Shown: positions 20,918 through 30,473 of the stretch, one piece after another
How the letters are laid out: each line of letters opens with the position of its first letter
Numbering within the stretch: position 1 is the stretch's first letter
Assembly (NCBI GenBank): GCA_020053945.1
Contig: JAGVME010000028.1
Span: 1 to 44,553, forward strand
Source: Gammaproteobacteria bacterium
Lineage (GTDB): Bacteria > Pseudomonadota > Gammaproteobacteria > Ga0077554 > Ga007554
Direction: 5' to 3'
DNA length: 44,553 nt
Notes under the pieces: model-generated
Database searches by the model: none
What the model was told of the DNA's origin: nothing
What the model saw: only the letters and a program-made list of their open reading frames with translations
Program-made: the position numbers and the translations under genes

Positions 20918-21792
20918 CCTTGTACAAGTTCAAGCAAGTTGATGTTTTTACCACACGGCCATTTTACGGTAACCCTGTTGCCGTGGTGTTAGATGCCAAC
21001 GGCCTTGATACTGAGGATATGCAGCGCATTGCTGCGTGGACCAATCTTTCTGAAACGACGTTTGTATTGCCTGAGACGGTGGCCGGTGCAGATTATTGTT
21101 TGCGGATTTTTACGCCCAGGCAAGAACTCCCGTTTGCCGGACATCCTACCATTGGCAGTGCGCATGCCATTCTGGAAAGCGGATTGGTAAAACCTGTTGC
21201 GGGGCGTTTAGTGCAGGAATGTGGCGCGGGTTTGCTAGGCTTGCGCGTCGAAGGTGATGGCGCCGACCGACGCATTTTCGTGAAAGTCCCACAACCCAAG
21301 GTACAGCAGATTGATGCAGCTTTTTATGCGGTGATTAATGCAGCGCTGGGCGCGCAAGCGGTTGCCGACGCACCGCCATTGTTAGTGAATGTAGGGCCGG
21401 TATGGCTGGTGGTGGATTTAGGTAATGCGGAAACTGTAAATAATTTACGGCCAGATTTGACCGCCATTGCCCAGCTCAGCGCGCAATTACATATCGCAGG
21501 TATCACAGTGTTTGGCCGCACCCTGGCAACAGATCCCGCGCTATGCGTCAGATCATTTGCGCCCGCATGCGGTGTGCCGGAAGACCCGGTGTGCGGCAGT
21601 GGCAATGCCAGTGTCGCAGCCTTTCTTGCGCACGCGGGCATGCTTGATGCTATCGGCTACCACTATGTGGCAAGCCAGGGCAGGGCGTTAGGACGTGATG
21701 GGCGGGTGTGGGTGCATGTCAACAGGGCGGATTTTTCCGTTGAGATTGGTGGTGCATCGGTGACGTGCATCGATGGTACTTTGAAAAAGTAA
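20914..21792 (+). CDS. PhzF family phenazine biosynthesis-like isomerase
   Basis: QVDVFTTRPFYGNPVAVVLDA...NLSETTFVLP...FTPRQELPFAGHPTIGSAHAI...EDPVCGSGNASVAAFL. Confidence 0.93.
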   Translation: MTLYKFKQVDVFTTRPFYGNPVAVVLDANGLDTEDMQRIAAWTNLSETTFVLPETVAGADYCLRIFTPRQELPFAGHPTIGSAHAILESGLVKPVAGRLVQECGAGLLGLRVEGDGADRRIFVKVPQPKVQQIDAAFYAVINAALGAQAVADAPPLLVNVGPVWLVVDLGNAETVNNLRPDLTAIAQLSAQLHIAGITVFGRTLATDPALCVRSFAPACGVPEDPVCGSGNASVAAFLAHAGMLDAIGYHYVASQGRALGRDGRVWVHVNRADFSVEIGGASVTCIDGTLKK

Positions 21793-21794
21793 TA

Positions 21795-24140
21795 CTACTG
21801 TATATGCCAGTATTTACCTCCGGACTGACGGTATGTATCAGGTTTTGTGAGCCCCGTAGGAGCAAGCTTGAAAGTAATGGCTCCATGTTGTGCTGAATCA
21901 AACATCTGCGCATTTAAGGCTTGATAGCGCGCCACTACATCGGCCTTAGGATGGCCGTAGCGATTACGGTAGCCCACCGGAAATAATACATACTGAGGAT
22001 GCACCGCGTCGACAAAATCCTGTGAGGATGAAGTCTTGCTGCCGTGATGTGGCGCCACCAGAATGCGCGCGGATAATGCTTCTGGCTGCGTGTCGAGCAG
22101 CATGCGTTCCGCGCCTTTTTCTATGTCGGCGGGGAGTAAAATGCTGCCCGCGGCAGTGGTGATGCGCAGCACACACGAGCCATCATTTTTATCGCTAATG
22201 GCATCAGCCAATGGATTGATGATAAGAAATTCCACACTATCCCATTGCCATGTTTGGCCGCTGACGCACTGTTCTGCCTGTGGCGTGGACCGTGCCGCAG
22301 GTATTTTCTGCGGCACGCCAGAGAGCGTGCGTTTCACGCTTATTTCCTGGAGTAGCGATTGCGCGCCGCCGATGTGGTCATTGTCGCCATGGCTGATAAT
22401 CAAGGTATCCAGGCGTGTGGCGCCAACACTGCGTAAAAACGGCGCCACCACGGCTTCGCCAGTGTCAAAACTTTCGCTGAAGCGCGGGCCGGTATCGAAT
22501 ACCAATGCATGATTACGGGTGCGCGCCACGGCGGACAAGCCTTGCCCTACATCCAGCAATGTAAACCATACTTCGCCGATGGCAGGTTGCGGAATCGGTT
22601 TAAAAAACATCGGCAGCAGCCACACCCCGCCCAGCCAGCGTACCGGCAAACCTTTGGGTGCCAGTAGCAACGCAACGCCGACCAGTGCTGGGAATAGCGC
22701 CCACCACGGTGGTGTGTGTTGCGTCCATTGTGCCAGTTCGATGCCGGACATCCACTGCAACACAAACCACAAGGCAGCCACACTGTATTCGGCCAGTGAC
22801 AAGAAGACATCACCCAGCGGCGGAACGATCAATACGGTTAATGTACCAAGCAAGGTGAGCGGCACTGACAACACATTCATCCATGGCACAGCAATGAAAT
22901 TAGCCAGCGGTGAAATCAATGAAACCTGTTGAAACATCATGAGCATCACCGGCGCCAGGCCAATCGCAATCAACCAATGCAAACGCCCCCACTGCCACCA
23001 CAATCCACTACCAGTGGTTAATTTACTGATGGCGAGGCGATTGCTCATGGCGAATAAAATCATCGCCACCGTGCCGAACGACAACCAGAACCCTGCTTCC
23101 ATCACCGCCAACGGATCATAGAGCAGCACCAGTAGCAACGCCACCGCCAGGGTATGGCTTAACTGGCGATTGCGTTGCCACAAAATGCCCATCATCACCA
23201 CTATCACCATGATGAGCGCGCGTTGCACCGGCACGGAAAATCCCGCCAGCGCAGCGTAATAAATGGCTCCCGCCAACGCAATCACGGCGGCGGCTTTGGG
23301 CGCGGGAAAACGCAATGGAAACGATCCGGCGCGCGCCCAGCCCCAGCGCGCCAAGAAGAACAGCAGACCCGCAATGAGCGTAATATGCGAGCCGGAAATG
23401 GCGACGAGATGGGTGGTGCCGGTCAGGGCAAATACGTCCCATTGCGTATTGGAGATGGCGCGTTGCTCGCCTATCGCCAGCGCCGTAATCACCCCCGTGT
23501 AGGGGCTGCCGGGCAGCGCGGCCTTGATGCCGTCCGCGAGTTTCTGGCGCAGCCTGTCAATCGCATAGCCGTTTGCATCGCCGCTAATGCGCTGGTTCAC
23601 ACCCTCCGCCCGTACATATCCCGTGGCGCGCAGATGGTGACGAAACAGCCATCCTTCATAATCAAATCCGCCGGGGTTCATCAGGCCGCGCGCCCGTTTC
23701 AGACGTGCTTGCAATTGCCAGGTGTCGCCCACGCGCAGTTCGGGCGGCGGCTGATTTACAGGCTGTGCTTGATACCAATTCAGCAGAATCCGCCCTGGCG
23801 TTGGCTGCGGCATGGCGCCCAAGGTCAGTGACGACACCTCAAATTCAAAGCGCACACCCCGTTCGCGCACGCTGGGAATCGAGGCTATTACGCCAGTGAT
23901 GATCACATCTTCGCCTTCCAGCGCTGGCGCGATGCTGTCCAGGCGGGCGAATGGCCCGTTAATATTCAGTAACGCCCAGAGGAATCCGCATCCCACCAAC
24001 GCGGGTAGACGCAGCCATTTGGCGAACACCACCAACAATACCAATGGAACCAGCAACGCCCCCCAGCGCACGTCTGGCAGTGTTGTAAGTTCCTGCAGAG
24101 CAAGTATGCCCGCCAGAAATGCCAGCGTCCCCAAGCGCAT
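21795..24140 (-). CDS. comEC: DNA internalization-related competence protein ComEC/Rec2
   Basis: ALAIGEQRAISNTQWDVFALTGTTHLVAISGSHI (competence domain) and C-terminal metallo-beta-lactamase SHGDNDHIGG. Confidence 0.95.
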   Translation of the reverse strand: MRLGTLAFLAGILALQELTTLPDVRWGALLVPLVLLVVFAKWLRLPALVGCGFLWALLNINGPFARLDSIAPALEGEDVIITGVIASIPSVRERGVRFEFEVSSLTLGAMPQPTPGRILLNWYQAQPVNQPPPELRVGDTWQLQARLKRARGLMNPGGFDYEGWLFRHHLRATGYVRAEGVNQRISGDANGYAIDRLRQKLADGIKAALPGSPYTGVITALAIGEQRAISNTQWDVFALTGTTHLVAISGSHITLIAGLLFFLARWGWARAGSFPLRFPAPKAAAVIALAGAIYYAALAGFSVPVQRALIMVIVVMMGILWQRNRQLSHTLAVALLLVLLYDPLAVMEAGFWLSFGTVAMILFAMSNRLAISKLTTGSGLWWQWGRLHWLIAIGLAPVMLMMFQQVSLISPLANFIAVPWMNVLSVPLTLLGTLTVLIVPPLGDVFLSLAEYSVAALWFVLQWMSGIELAQWTQHTPPWWALFPALVGVALLLAPKGLPVRWLGGVWLLPMFFKPIPQPAIGEVWFTLLDVGQGLSAVARTRNHALVFDTGPRFSESFDTGEAVVAPFLRSVGATRLDTLIISHGDNDHIGGAQSLLQEISVKRTLSGVPQKIPAARSTPQAEQCVSGQTWQWDSVEFLIINPLADAISDKNDGSCVLRITTAAGSILLPADIEKGAERMLLDTQPEALSARILVAPHHGSKTSSSQDFVDAVHPQYVLFPVGYRNRYGHPKADVVARYQALNAQMFDSAQHGAITFKLAPTGLTKPDTYRQSGGKYWHIQ

Positions 24141-24217
24141 GTTTTTGTTGTATCCTGTATCGTCGGTTGAGCAACTGAACTATCGCCAGTCTCGTACACA
24201 CACAAAACTATAACTTA

Positions 24218-24754
24218 ATGCCCAAGAAATTTATCAAGCGTTACATCCCTGATCACAAAACCATCCGTGATCATAAACACCTGAAATTTTTAGGCAAGTT
24301 GCTGCACGACCCGCGTTTATGGCATCTCAGCCGGCATTCGGTGCCGGGCGCGGTTTCAGTGGGGCTGTTTGCGGCGTTTATTCCAGGCCCGGTGCAAATG
24401 TTGCTGGCGGCGCTGGGTTCCATCATTTTTCGCGTCAACCTGCCACTGGCAATCGCGCTGACGTTCATCACTAACCCCTTTACCGTCCCGCCGATAGCCT
24501 ATTTTTCATATAAAATCGGCACCTGGATCCTGCGCATGCCCGAGCATGAATTTGAAGTTCAAATGTCGATACAATGGTTGTGGGATGAGTTAGGTACGAT
24601 TGGGGGGCCATTTCTGCTCGGCACATTGGTGTTATCACTCACCAGCGCTGTGTTGGGCAACCTGATCATGCGTGGCATGTGGCGGTGGCATATCATGCAA
24701 TATCTGAAAAAAAGAAAGCGGCGAACAGCGCCCCCGCAAAATCCTGCGGAGTAA
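24218..24754 (+). CDS. DUF2062 domain membrane protein
   Basis: FLGKLLHDPRLWHLSRHSVPGAVSVGLFAAFIPGPVQMLLAA, characteristic DUF2062 N-terminus. Confidence 0.88.
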   Translation: MPKKFIKRYIPDHKTIRDHKHLKFLGKLLHDPRLWHLSRHSVPGAVSVGLFAAFIPGPVQMLLAALGSIIFRVNLPLAIALTFITNPFTVPPIAYFSYKIGTWILRMPEHEFEVQMSIQWLWDELGTIGGPFLLGTLVLSLTSAVLGNLIMRGMWRWHIMQYLKKRKRRTAPPQNPAE

Positions 24755-25435
24755 TTAGCCCCGCAACATCCCGTCATCCAGCCGTAAGGTACGGTCCATC
24801 TTTGCCGCCAACGCCATGTCATGGGTTACCACAATAAAGCTCGTTCGCAGCTCGCGGTTCAGTTCCAGCATTAACCCGTACACATGATCCGCCGTTTTGT
24901 GGTCGAGATTGCCGGTAGGCTCATCGGCCAGCACACACTGCGGTTGTGTGACCAGCGCCCGCGCCACCGCCGCGCGCTGCCGTTCACCCCCTGACAGTTC
25001 GCCGGGTTTATGCGCAAGGCGCGCGCCCAGGCCGACATTTCCCAGCAACGCACGCGCTTTGGCAGATGCTTCGGCCGGGGACGTACCGCGTATCAATAAC
25101 GGCATGGCGACATTTTCCAGCGCCGTAAATTCCGGCAGCAAGTGATGAAACTGGTAAATAAACCCCAGCGACTGATTGCGCAAGCGGCCGCGCTGTATTT
25201 CATTTAACTGCGCCATATTCTGGTTGTTTACCCACACCTCACCCTGGCTCGGCGTATCCAACCCGCCCAGCAAATGCAGCAAGGTGCTCTTGCCCGCGCC
25301 CGAGGTGCCCACAATCGCCACACGCTCGCCGCGCGCCACCGATAAATTAATATCCTTGAGCACATCAACCGCCAAGCCGCCTTCATTAAAAGTCTTGCCC
25401 AGTTGCTGGCACCATAAAACGGCATTGCTATTCAT
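24755..25435 (-). CDS. lolD: Lipoprotein-releasing system ATP-binding protein LolD
   Basis: [40 protein letters not shown]; overlaps lolC. Confidence 0.95.
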   Translation of the reverse strand: MNSNAVLWCQQLGKTFNEGGLAVDVLKDINLSVARGERVAIVGTSGAGKSTLLHLLGGLDTPSQGEVWVNNQNMAQLNEIQRGRLRNQSLGFIYQFHHLLPEFTALENVAMPLLIRGTSPAEASAKARALLGNVGLGARLAHKPGELSGGERQRAAVARALVTQPQCVLADEPTGNLDHKTADHVYGLMLELNRELRTSFIVVTHDMALAAKMDRTLRLDDGMLRG

Positions 25436-26678
25436 AACGCAGCGCCTCCGCCGGTTGCGTGCGCGCCGCCTGCCAGGCCGGGTAAAGCGTGGCCAGCAAG
25501 CTCAGCACAAACGACACGCCGCTGATTTTGGCAACATCCAGCCAGCTCATTTCGGAAGGTACCTCTGTAATGTAATAAACCTCTGCCGACAGGAATTTCA
25601 TGCCCAGCAATTGCTCAATCGCCGGCACCACGGTGCCGATATTCAGCGCCAGCGCCACGCCCCCTACGGTGCCGAGCAACGTACCAATCATGCCAATCAC
25701 CAAACCTTGTATCATGAATATCGCCATAATGCTGCGTGGGGAAGAACCCAGCGTGCGTAATATGGCAATATCCGCCTTCTTGTCGGCCACCACCATCACC
25801 AGTGTCGATACAATATTGAACGCTGCTACTGTCACTACCAGCAGCAGGATAATAAACATCGCCGTCTTTTCCATTTGCACCGCGCGAAAATAATTCACAT
25901 TCTCGGTTGTCCAGTTGCTAATCATGTAGCCGATGGGTAATTCCTCAGATAATTGGCGAGTCAGGCGCGGCGCCGCATACAGGTCATCCAATTTCAGGCG
26001 TACACCGCTCACCGCGCCTTCCGTACGCATCAACTTGGCGGCATCATCGAGATGCATCAGCGCCAGCGCACTGTCGTATTCATTCATCCCCGCCTCGAAC
26101 ACCCCTACCACGGTAAAGCGCTTGAAGCGGGGCATGATACCGGCGGGCGTGACATTCGCCTGCGGGGTAAGCAGCGACACCTTCTCACCCATCCCCACGC
26201 CCAAGGCGTTCGCCAGCCCTTTACCCAAAATAATGCCGAATTCCCCGGATTTCAGGTCGCCCAGGCGACCGGCAACCATGTGCGATCCCAAGTCAGACAC
26301 CTTGGGCTCCTCCTCGGGTAAAATCCCGCGAATCAATGTGCCGCTCACCTCCGAACCATTGGCAAGCATCCCCTGGCCATGGATATAAGGTGCCAATCCC
26401 ACCACCTGCGGATAGTGTCCCAACAGGCTCGCCAGCGTCCGCCAGTCTCGCAGCCCCTCATTTCCCACCCCCGTGATAGTGGCATGCGCCACCACCCCCA
26501 GGATGCGATTCCGCACTTCCTTCGAAAACCCATTCATCACTGACAGCACCGTAATCAGCGCCATCACCCCCAGCGCAATGCCCAGCATCGAAATCAGCGA
26601 AATAAACGAAATAAAGTGATTACGCCGCTTGGCGCGCGTGTAGCGCAGGGCAATGAAGAGTTCCAGGGGTTTAATCAT
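25428..26678 (-). CDS. lolC: Lipoprotein-releasing ABC transporter permease LolC/LolE
   Basis: [46 protein letters not shown] typical N-terminus; FtsX-like C-terminus. Confidence 0.94.
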   Translation of the reverse strand: MIKPLELFIALRYTRAKRRNHFISFISLISMLGIALGVMALITVLSVMNGFSKEVRNRILGVVAHATITGVGNEGLRDWRTLASLLGHYPQVVGLAPYIHGQGMLANGSEVSGTLIRGILPEEEPKVSDLGSHMVAGRLGDLKSGEFGIILGKGLANALGVGMGEKVSLLTPQANVTPAGIMPRFKRFTVVGVFEAGMNEYDSALALMHLDDAAKLMRTEGAVSGVRLKLDDLYAAPRLTRQLSEELPIGYMISNWTTENVNYFRAVQMEKTAMFIILLLVVTVAAFNIVSTLVMVVADKKADIAILRTLGSSPRSIMAIFMIQGLVIGMIGTLLGTVGGVALALNIGTVVPAIEQLLGMKFLSAEVYYITEVPSEMSWLDVAKISGVSFVLSLLATLYPAWQAARTQPAEALRYE

Positions 26679-26855
26679 AGGGATGAGTCGCGAAGGTATC
26701 CAGAGTGAAAGATTTTTCCAAATTTATCAGTCTATTATACACTTAATAATAGTTATATAAACAACGCGGGGGAGTTATACATGGCCGTCTCCACCACGGG
26801 CGTTTTCACCGCATTTTAAAACATTAAGGAGCGCTCCCCTGGAGTCCTTCATAGG

Positions 26856-26872
26856 TGTCGGAAAATTTTACA
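26856..26872 (+). promoter_or_regulatory. Upstream regulatory motif copy 1: TGTCGGAAAATTTTACA
   Basis: 16/17 identical to 27000-27016; upstream of a sigma-54-like promoter. Confidence 0.6.
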
Positions 26873-26999
26873 CAAGCAGACACGATGTTTGTGTAATATT
26901 CAACCTGTTTATTTCTTTACCTGTACACCGATGTCCTGTAAAATACTGATTATTAAATGAATGGCATGTTAGCCCTGAGATGGAATTCCAAGTGCAGAA

Positions 27000-27016
27000 T
27001 GTCGGTAAATTTTACA
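27000..27016 (+). promoter_or_regulatory. Upstream regulatory motif copy 2: TGTCGGTAAATTTTACA
   Basis: 16/17 identical to 26856-26872. Confidence 0.6.
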
Positions 27017-27070
27017 ATCAGATTTAAGGGATTGTAGGAATATCAAATCTATTCAATAGATTGGCTAAGT

Positions 27071-27086
27071 TGGCCTATTTTTTGCA
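27071..27086 (+). promoter_or_regulatory. Sigma-54 (-24/-12)-type promoter: tGGcctattttttGCa
   Basis: GG at 27072-27073 and GC at 27084-27085 with exactly 10 nt between; 47 bp before ATG of the PEP-CTERM gene. Confidence 0.65.
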
Positions 27087-27132
27087 TATATATTGTGCAG
27101 AATTTTAATGTTTTAACTGAGGCTTTTTAAGT

Positions 27133-27954
27133 ATGAAATCAACTTTTCCCTTGGTTTTAGGCGCCTTGTTTGGGTGGGTCGCCAATGCCTATGCTGTTCC
27201 GACCTTGCAGGTCGGTGCGCCCGCAGGCGCAGGTGATTCAGGAGTGTATGCGGACTATGATTCTTCTTCGTCATCCCCTACCGAAACCAATACGGCCATT
27301 ACACTTGGTAATCAGCTCTTGGTTGGAGGCGCTTATGCCAATTCCAATAATGAGTTGTTGCTTGGTGGCCAGTATATTGGATCGCAGGGGACTGGCTTGG
27401 ATTGGGCAACGGTGTTGAGCGCCGAATTTGGCGGGTCTTCGAGTGATTATAGTGTGTTTAATGGCAAAGGCGCCATATTGGTGGCTTCCATTCCGGGTGA
27501 TAGCACGGGAGGCTTGACCATCAATGGCATGATGCCGTTCTTTACGTCACCTACGTCGCTTTTCCCTAATAAACATGATCCGGTAAAGTCCGATACTTCA
27601 GATTTTCTCTTTTTTGACATTGGAAATTTTGCCAAAAACACTCCCGCCATACCGAATTTTGTAGATGAGTTACCGGGTTCTGCAGGTTCTATGGGAGAGA
27701 TCAAGAATCTGTTAATTGCTACTAGTGGTTTTCAGTGGATTCACTTCGATGTAATGGCGCTAGCGACATACGATAAGAAAGATAGCAAAACAGGCTTGCT
27801 TGACACAGGTTTGGTATTTAACCCTGGTTCTAAAGACGTAACCTGGAAAGATCCAGGCCCCTCGCCATTTGGTGTGCCTGAACCTGCTACCCCCCTCTTG
27901 CTGGGTCTGGGTTTGATGGGTCTGTTGATGGTGCGCCGCCGCCGTATTTCATAA
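27133..27954 (+). CDS. PEP-CTERM sorting-domain secreted protein (possibly choice-of-anchor family)
   Basis: Signal peptide MKSTFPLVLGALFGWVANAYA; C-terminus VPEPATPLLLGLGLMGLLMVRRRRIS = PEP motif, TM helix, Arg cluster. Confidence 0.9.
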   Translation: MKSTFPLVLGALFGWVANAYAVPTLQVGAPAGAGDSGVYADYDSSSSSPTETNTAITLGNQLLVGGAYANSNNELLLGGQYIGSQGTGLDWATVLSAEFGGSSSDYSVFNGKGAILVASIPGDSTGGLTINGMMPFFTSPTSLFPNKHDPVKSDTSDFLFFDIGNFAKNTPAIPNFVDELPGSAGSMGEIKNLLIATSGFQWIHFDVMALATYDKKDSKTGLLDTGLVFNPGSKDVTWKDPGPSPFGVPEPATPLLLGLGLMGLLMVRRRRIS

Positions 27955-28211
27955 GTAAGGAACGAGCTTTGTTCTTGGTCTTCACTCATCAACGCTCGCT
28001 CAAAAATTTTGCCAGGGGATATTTTTAGGGCGCTCCTAAAAATTTGTATGCCCGCGAAGCTTGCCCCCTAGAGGGGGGCGGGCATCGAGTCCCTTGATTT
28101 TTCTGGGTTCCTGCTTGCGCTTGAACGGCAAAAAACAAATTTATAAAGGCGCCCTTTAATTTTGGGGCGAGGTAGTTGCTATTAAATTAGCCATGCTAAA
28201 GTATCAACAGG

Positions 28212-29087
28212 CTAATTTATGATGCCGCGCCCAGGTTCCTGCGCCCCCGCGCAAGGAATGCTGATCCGTTCCCCTTGCTTACCATCAAGCCGCAGCGAAG
28301 TCAATGTTCCGCCCCATACACAGCCGGTATCAATAGGGTGTACGCCTTGCATGAGGCGTGCGTCCAGTTTGGCATGATGGAGGGTTGACCAATGGCCAAA
28401 TACAATCTCCAGGTTGGCGCTGGCGCGATTCGGCACGGCAAACCAGGGGAGAAGGCTGGAGGCTTGCGTGCCAGGAGCGCCTTTGTTCGTGAGCGCCAGC
28501 CGCCCTTGCTCATCGCAATAGCGTAGCCGGGTAAAACAATTGGTGATGAAGCGCCAACGTTCGTTGCCAGTCAGGGTGTTTGACCATTGGAAGGGGCCGT
28601 TACCATAAATGGCGGCAAGATAATGATGGTAATGCGCCCCGCGTAGCGCATTTTCTATTTCGACGGCACAGGCTTGTGCGGTGGCGAGATCCCATTGTGG
28701 AGGAAGGCCGGCATGAACCATAGTAATACCGTGGGCCGCAACGCCCAGGTGGTTATCATGGTGTAACAAGGGTTGGTGGCGTAACCAATCCAGCAATTCG
28801 TCGCGGTCGGGTGCATTGAGTACGTCATGAAAGGTATCGTCATGGCGCGTAGCGGTATGCCCGCCCGCAACCGCCAGGAGATGAAGGTCATGGTTGCCCA
28901 GTACGGTCACTGCGCTTGTTCCCAGGCTGCGCACGTAGCGCAGCACCTCTAGTGATTGTGGACCGCGATTCACCAGATCTCCCACCAGCCATAACTGGTC
29001 GCGGTTGGGTTCAAACTGAATGCGCGCTAACAGCGTCATCAGTTCGCCAAAACAGCCTTGTATATCACCAATGGCATAGACCGCCAT
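28212..29087 (-). CDS. apaH: Symmetrical bis(5'-nucleosyl)-tetraphosphatase
   Basis: MAVYAIGDIQGCFGELMTLL...LVGDLVNRGPQSLEVLRYV...VLGNHDLHLLAVA. Confidence 0.95.
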   Translation of the reverse strand: MAVYAIGDIQGCFGELMTLLARIQFEPNRDQLWLVGDLVNRGPQSLEVLRYVRSLGTSAVTVLGNHDLHLLAVAGGHTATRHDDTFHDVLNAPDRDELLDWLRHQPLLHHDNHLGVAAHGITMVHAGLPPQWDLATAQACAVEIENALRGAHYHHYLAAIYGNGPFQWSNTLTGNERWRFITNCFTRLRYCDEQGRLALTNKGAPGTQASSLLPWFAVPNRASANLEIVFGHWSTLHHAKLDARLMQGVHPIDTGCVWGGTLTSLRLDGKQGERISIPCAGAQEPGRGIIN

Positions 29088-29339
29088 GTGTTTTTCCTTA
29101 TTGTCTGTTAAGTGATCAATTGAATTGAGTCACGTTTATGTGAGTCAGATTCTCCCGCGGCAGTCAACGGATGATAAAGTTGCTATTGCAGAAGCGCCTC
29201 CCATTACCTCATAAAATCAGTTGGTATGGCAAATCATCCGGTTTTTATTGACATGACCCCCTCCAAATGGGTATCCTGACAGGCTTTTATTAATGCAGCT
29301 ACACCCCTTTATTTAGCCCTTATTTGGATTAGTATAGCC

Positions 29340-29474
29340 ATGAAAAGAACATTTCAACCCAGCGTAATCAAATGCAAGCGTACCCACGGGTTTCGTGCCC
29401 GTATGAAAACCCCGGGTGGACGCTTGGTCATTAAGCGTCGCCGCGCCAAAGGCCGCGCGCGTCTCTCAGCTTGA
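29340..29474 (+). CDS. rpmH: 50S ribosomal protein L34
   Basis: [44 protein letters not shown]; below the ORF-track length cut-off. Confidence 0.97.
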   Translation: MKRTFQPSVIKCKRTHGFRARMKTPGGRLVIKRRRAKGRARLSA

Positions 29475-29625
29475 GCTTCGCCTGGCTCTTGATCTGAATT
29501 GGAAGGTTCTCCCCCCGATTTTGCGCTCTACTTCAAACTTATCCCCGACCGGGCAGCATGATCATAATCGGAGGAGCCTGGTTGGAGATGAAAGCGAGGG
29601 ACTCGGTGGTGCGGATAAAAAAGTA

Positions 29626-30051
29626 GTGGGGGTGGTTTGCTTGTCCCGACGCTTTACCGTGCATCACCGCTTGCTTAAGTCTCATGAATATGAGCAGGTG
29701 TTTAATGCGACTGCTGCCCAGCGTGGGGGTGCCGGATTGGCGCCGCTGGTTCGGGGTTACCAGTTCTCCCACGGTGGGGTGATGGTGCGGGCCAGAAGAA
29801 ATGGCGGTGATTTGCCGCGTCTTGGCTTGATCATCTCCAAGAAAAGTATTAAACGCGCCATTGATCGTAATCTTGTTAAACGCATTGCCCGCGAAAGCTT
29901 CAGGCTCTGTCAGGCGCGTTTGGGCGGCTTGGATGTGGTGGTCATGAGTCGTGCCGGCCTGGGGGAGCTATCCCGCCCGGCATTGCGCGCCGTCCTTGAT
30001 AAACATTGGGATGGGCTGGCGCGATGGAGGGAGCGAGGGAAGGAGGCCTGA
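29626..30051 (+). CDS. rnpA: Ribonuclease P protein component (start uncertain; GTG near 29626 preferred over the ATG inside rpmH)
   Basis: SRRFTVHHRLLKSHEYEQVFN...RLGLIISKKSIKRAIDRNLVKRIARESFR. Confidence 0.9.
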   Translation: MGVVCLSRRFTVHHRLLKSHEYEQVFNATAAQRGGAGLAPLVRGYQFSHGGVMVRARRNGGDLPRLGLIISKKSIKRAIDRNLVKRIARESFRLCQARLGGLDVVVMSRAGLGELSRPALRAVLDKHWDGLARWRERGKEA

Positions 30052-30215
30052 ATCTTGACCGGACCAGAAGATTTCATAAATTACCTGCGGCCACGCGGGT
30101 CTTTTGATAGCCATAGCAACATTGTTCGGTCGGCTGTATGAATAACTACGGGGTTCTCCTTGCAAAAATCCTCCCCCGCTCAATCAAAGGGCCTGCGGGA
30201 TTTTTGTGTGAATTT

Positions 30216-30473
30216 ATGAGATCGTCGGGTGAAAAAACTGTGGTTTTGGCGATACGCATTTATCGTGGTTTAATCAGCCCGTTTTTGGGTAATAACTGCC
30301 GGTTTTATCCCAGTTGCTCATGTTATGCCGAAACAGCCATAAAAAATCATGGTGTCATCACCGGTAGCTGGATGGCCGCACGCCGACTCGCGCGTTGCCA
30401 TCCCTGGCATCCCGGTGGCATTGACCTCGTACCTGATTCTCTACCTGTAAAGAAAGTGGATAAAACTTCCTGA
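30216..30473 (+). CDS. yidD: Membrane protein insertion efficiency factor YidD
   Basis: AIRIYRGLISPFLGNNCRFYPSCSCYAETAIKNHG...RLARCHPWHPGGIDLVP. Confidence 0.94.
   Translation: MRSSGEKTVVLAIRIYRGLISPFLGNNCRFYPSCSCYAETAIKNHGVITGSWMAARRLARCHPWHPGGIDLVPDSLPVKKVDKTS

Noticed and set aside
29416-29625. N-terminal extension of rnpA overlapping rpmH
   Set aside because: The first ~70 aa lack RnpA similarity and read through rpmH in another frame; a downstream GTG start is more plausible.
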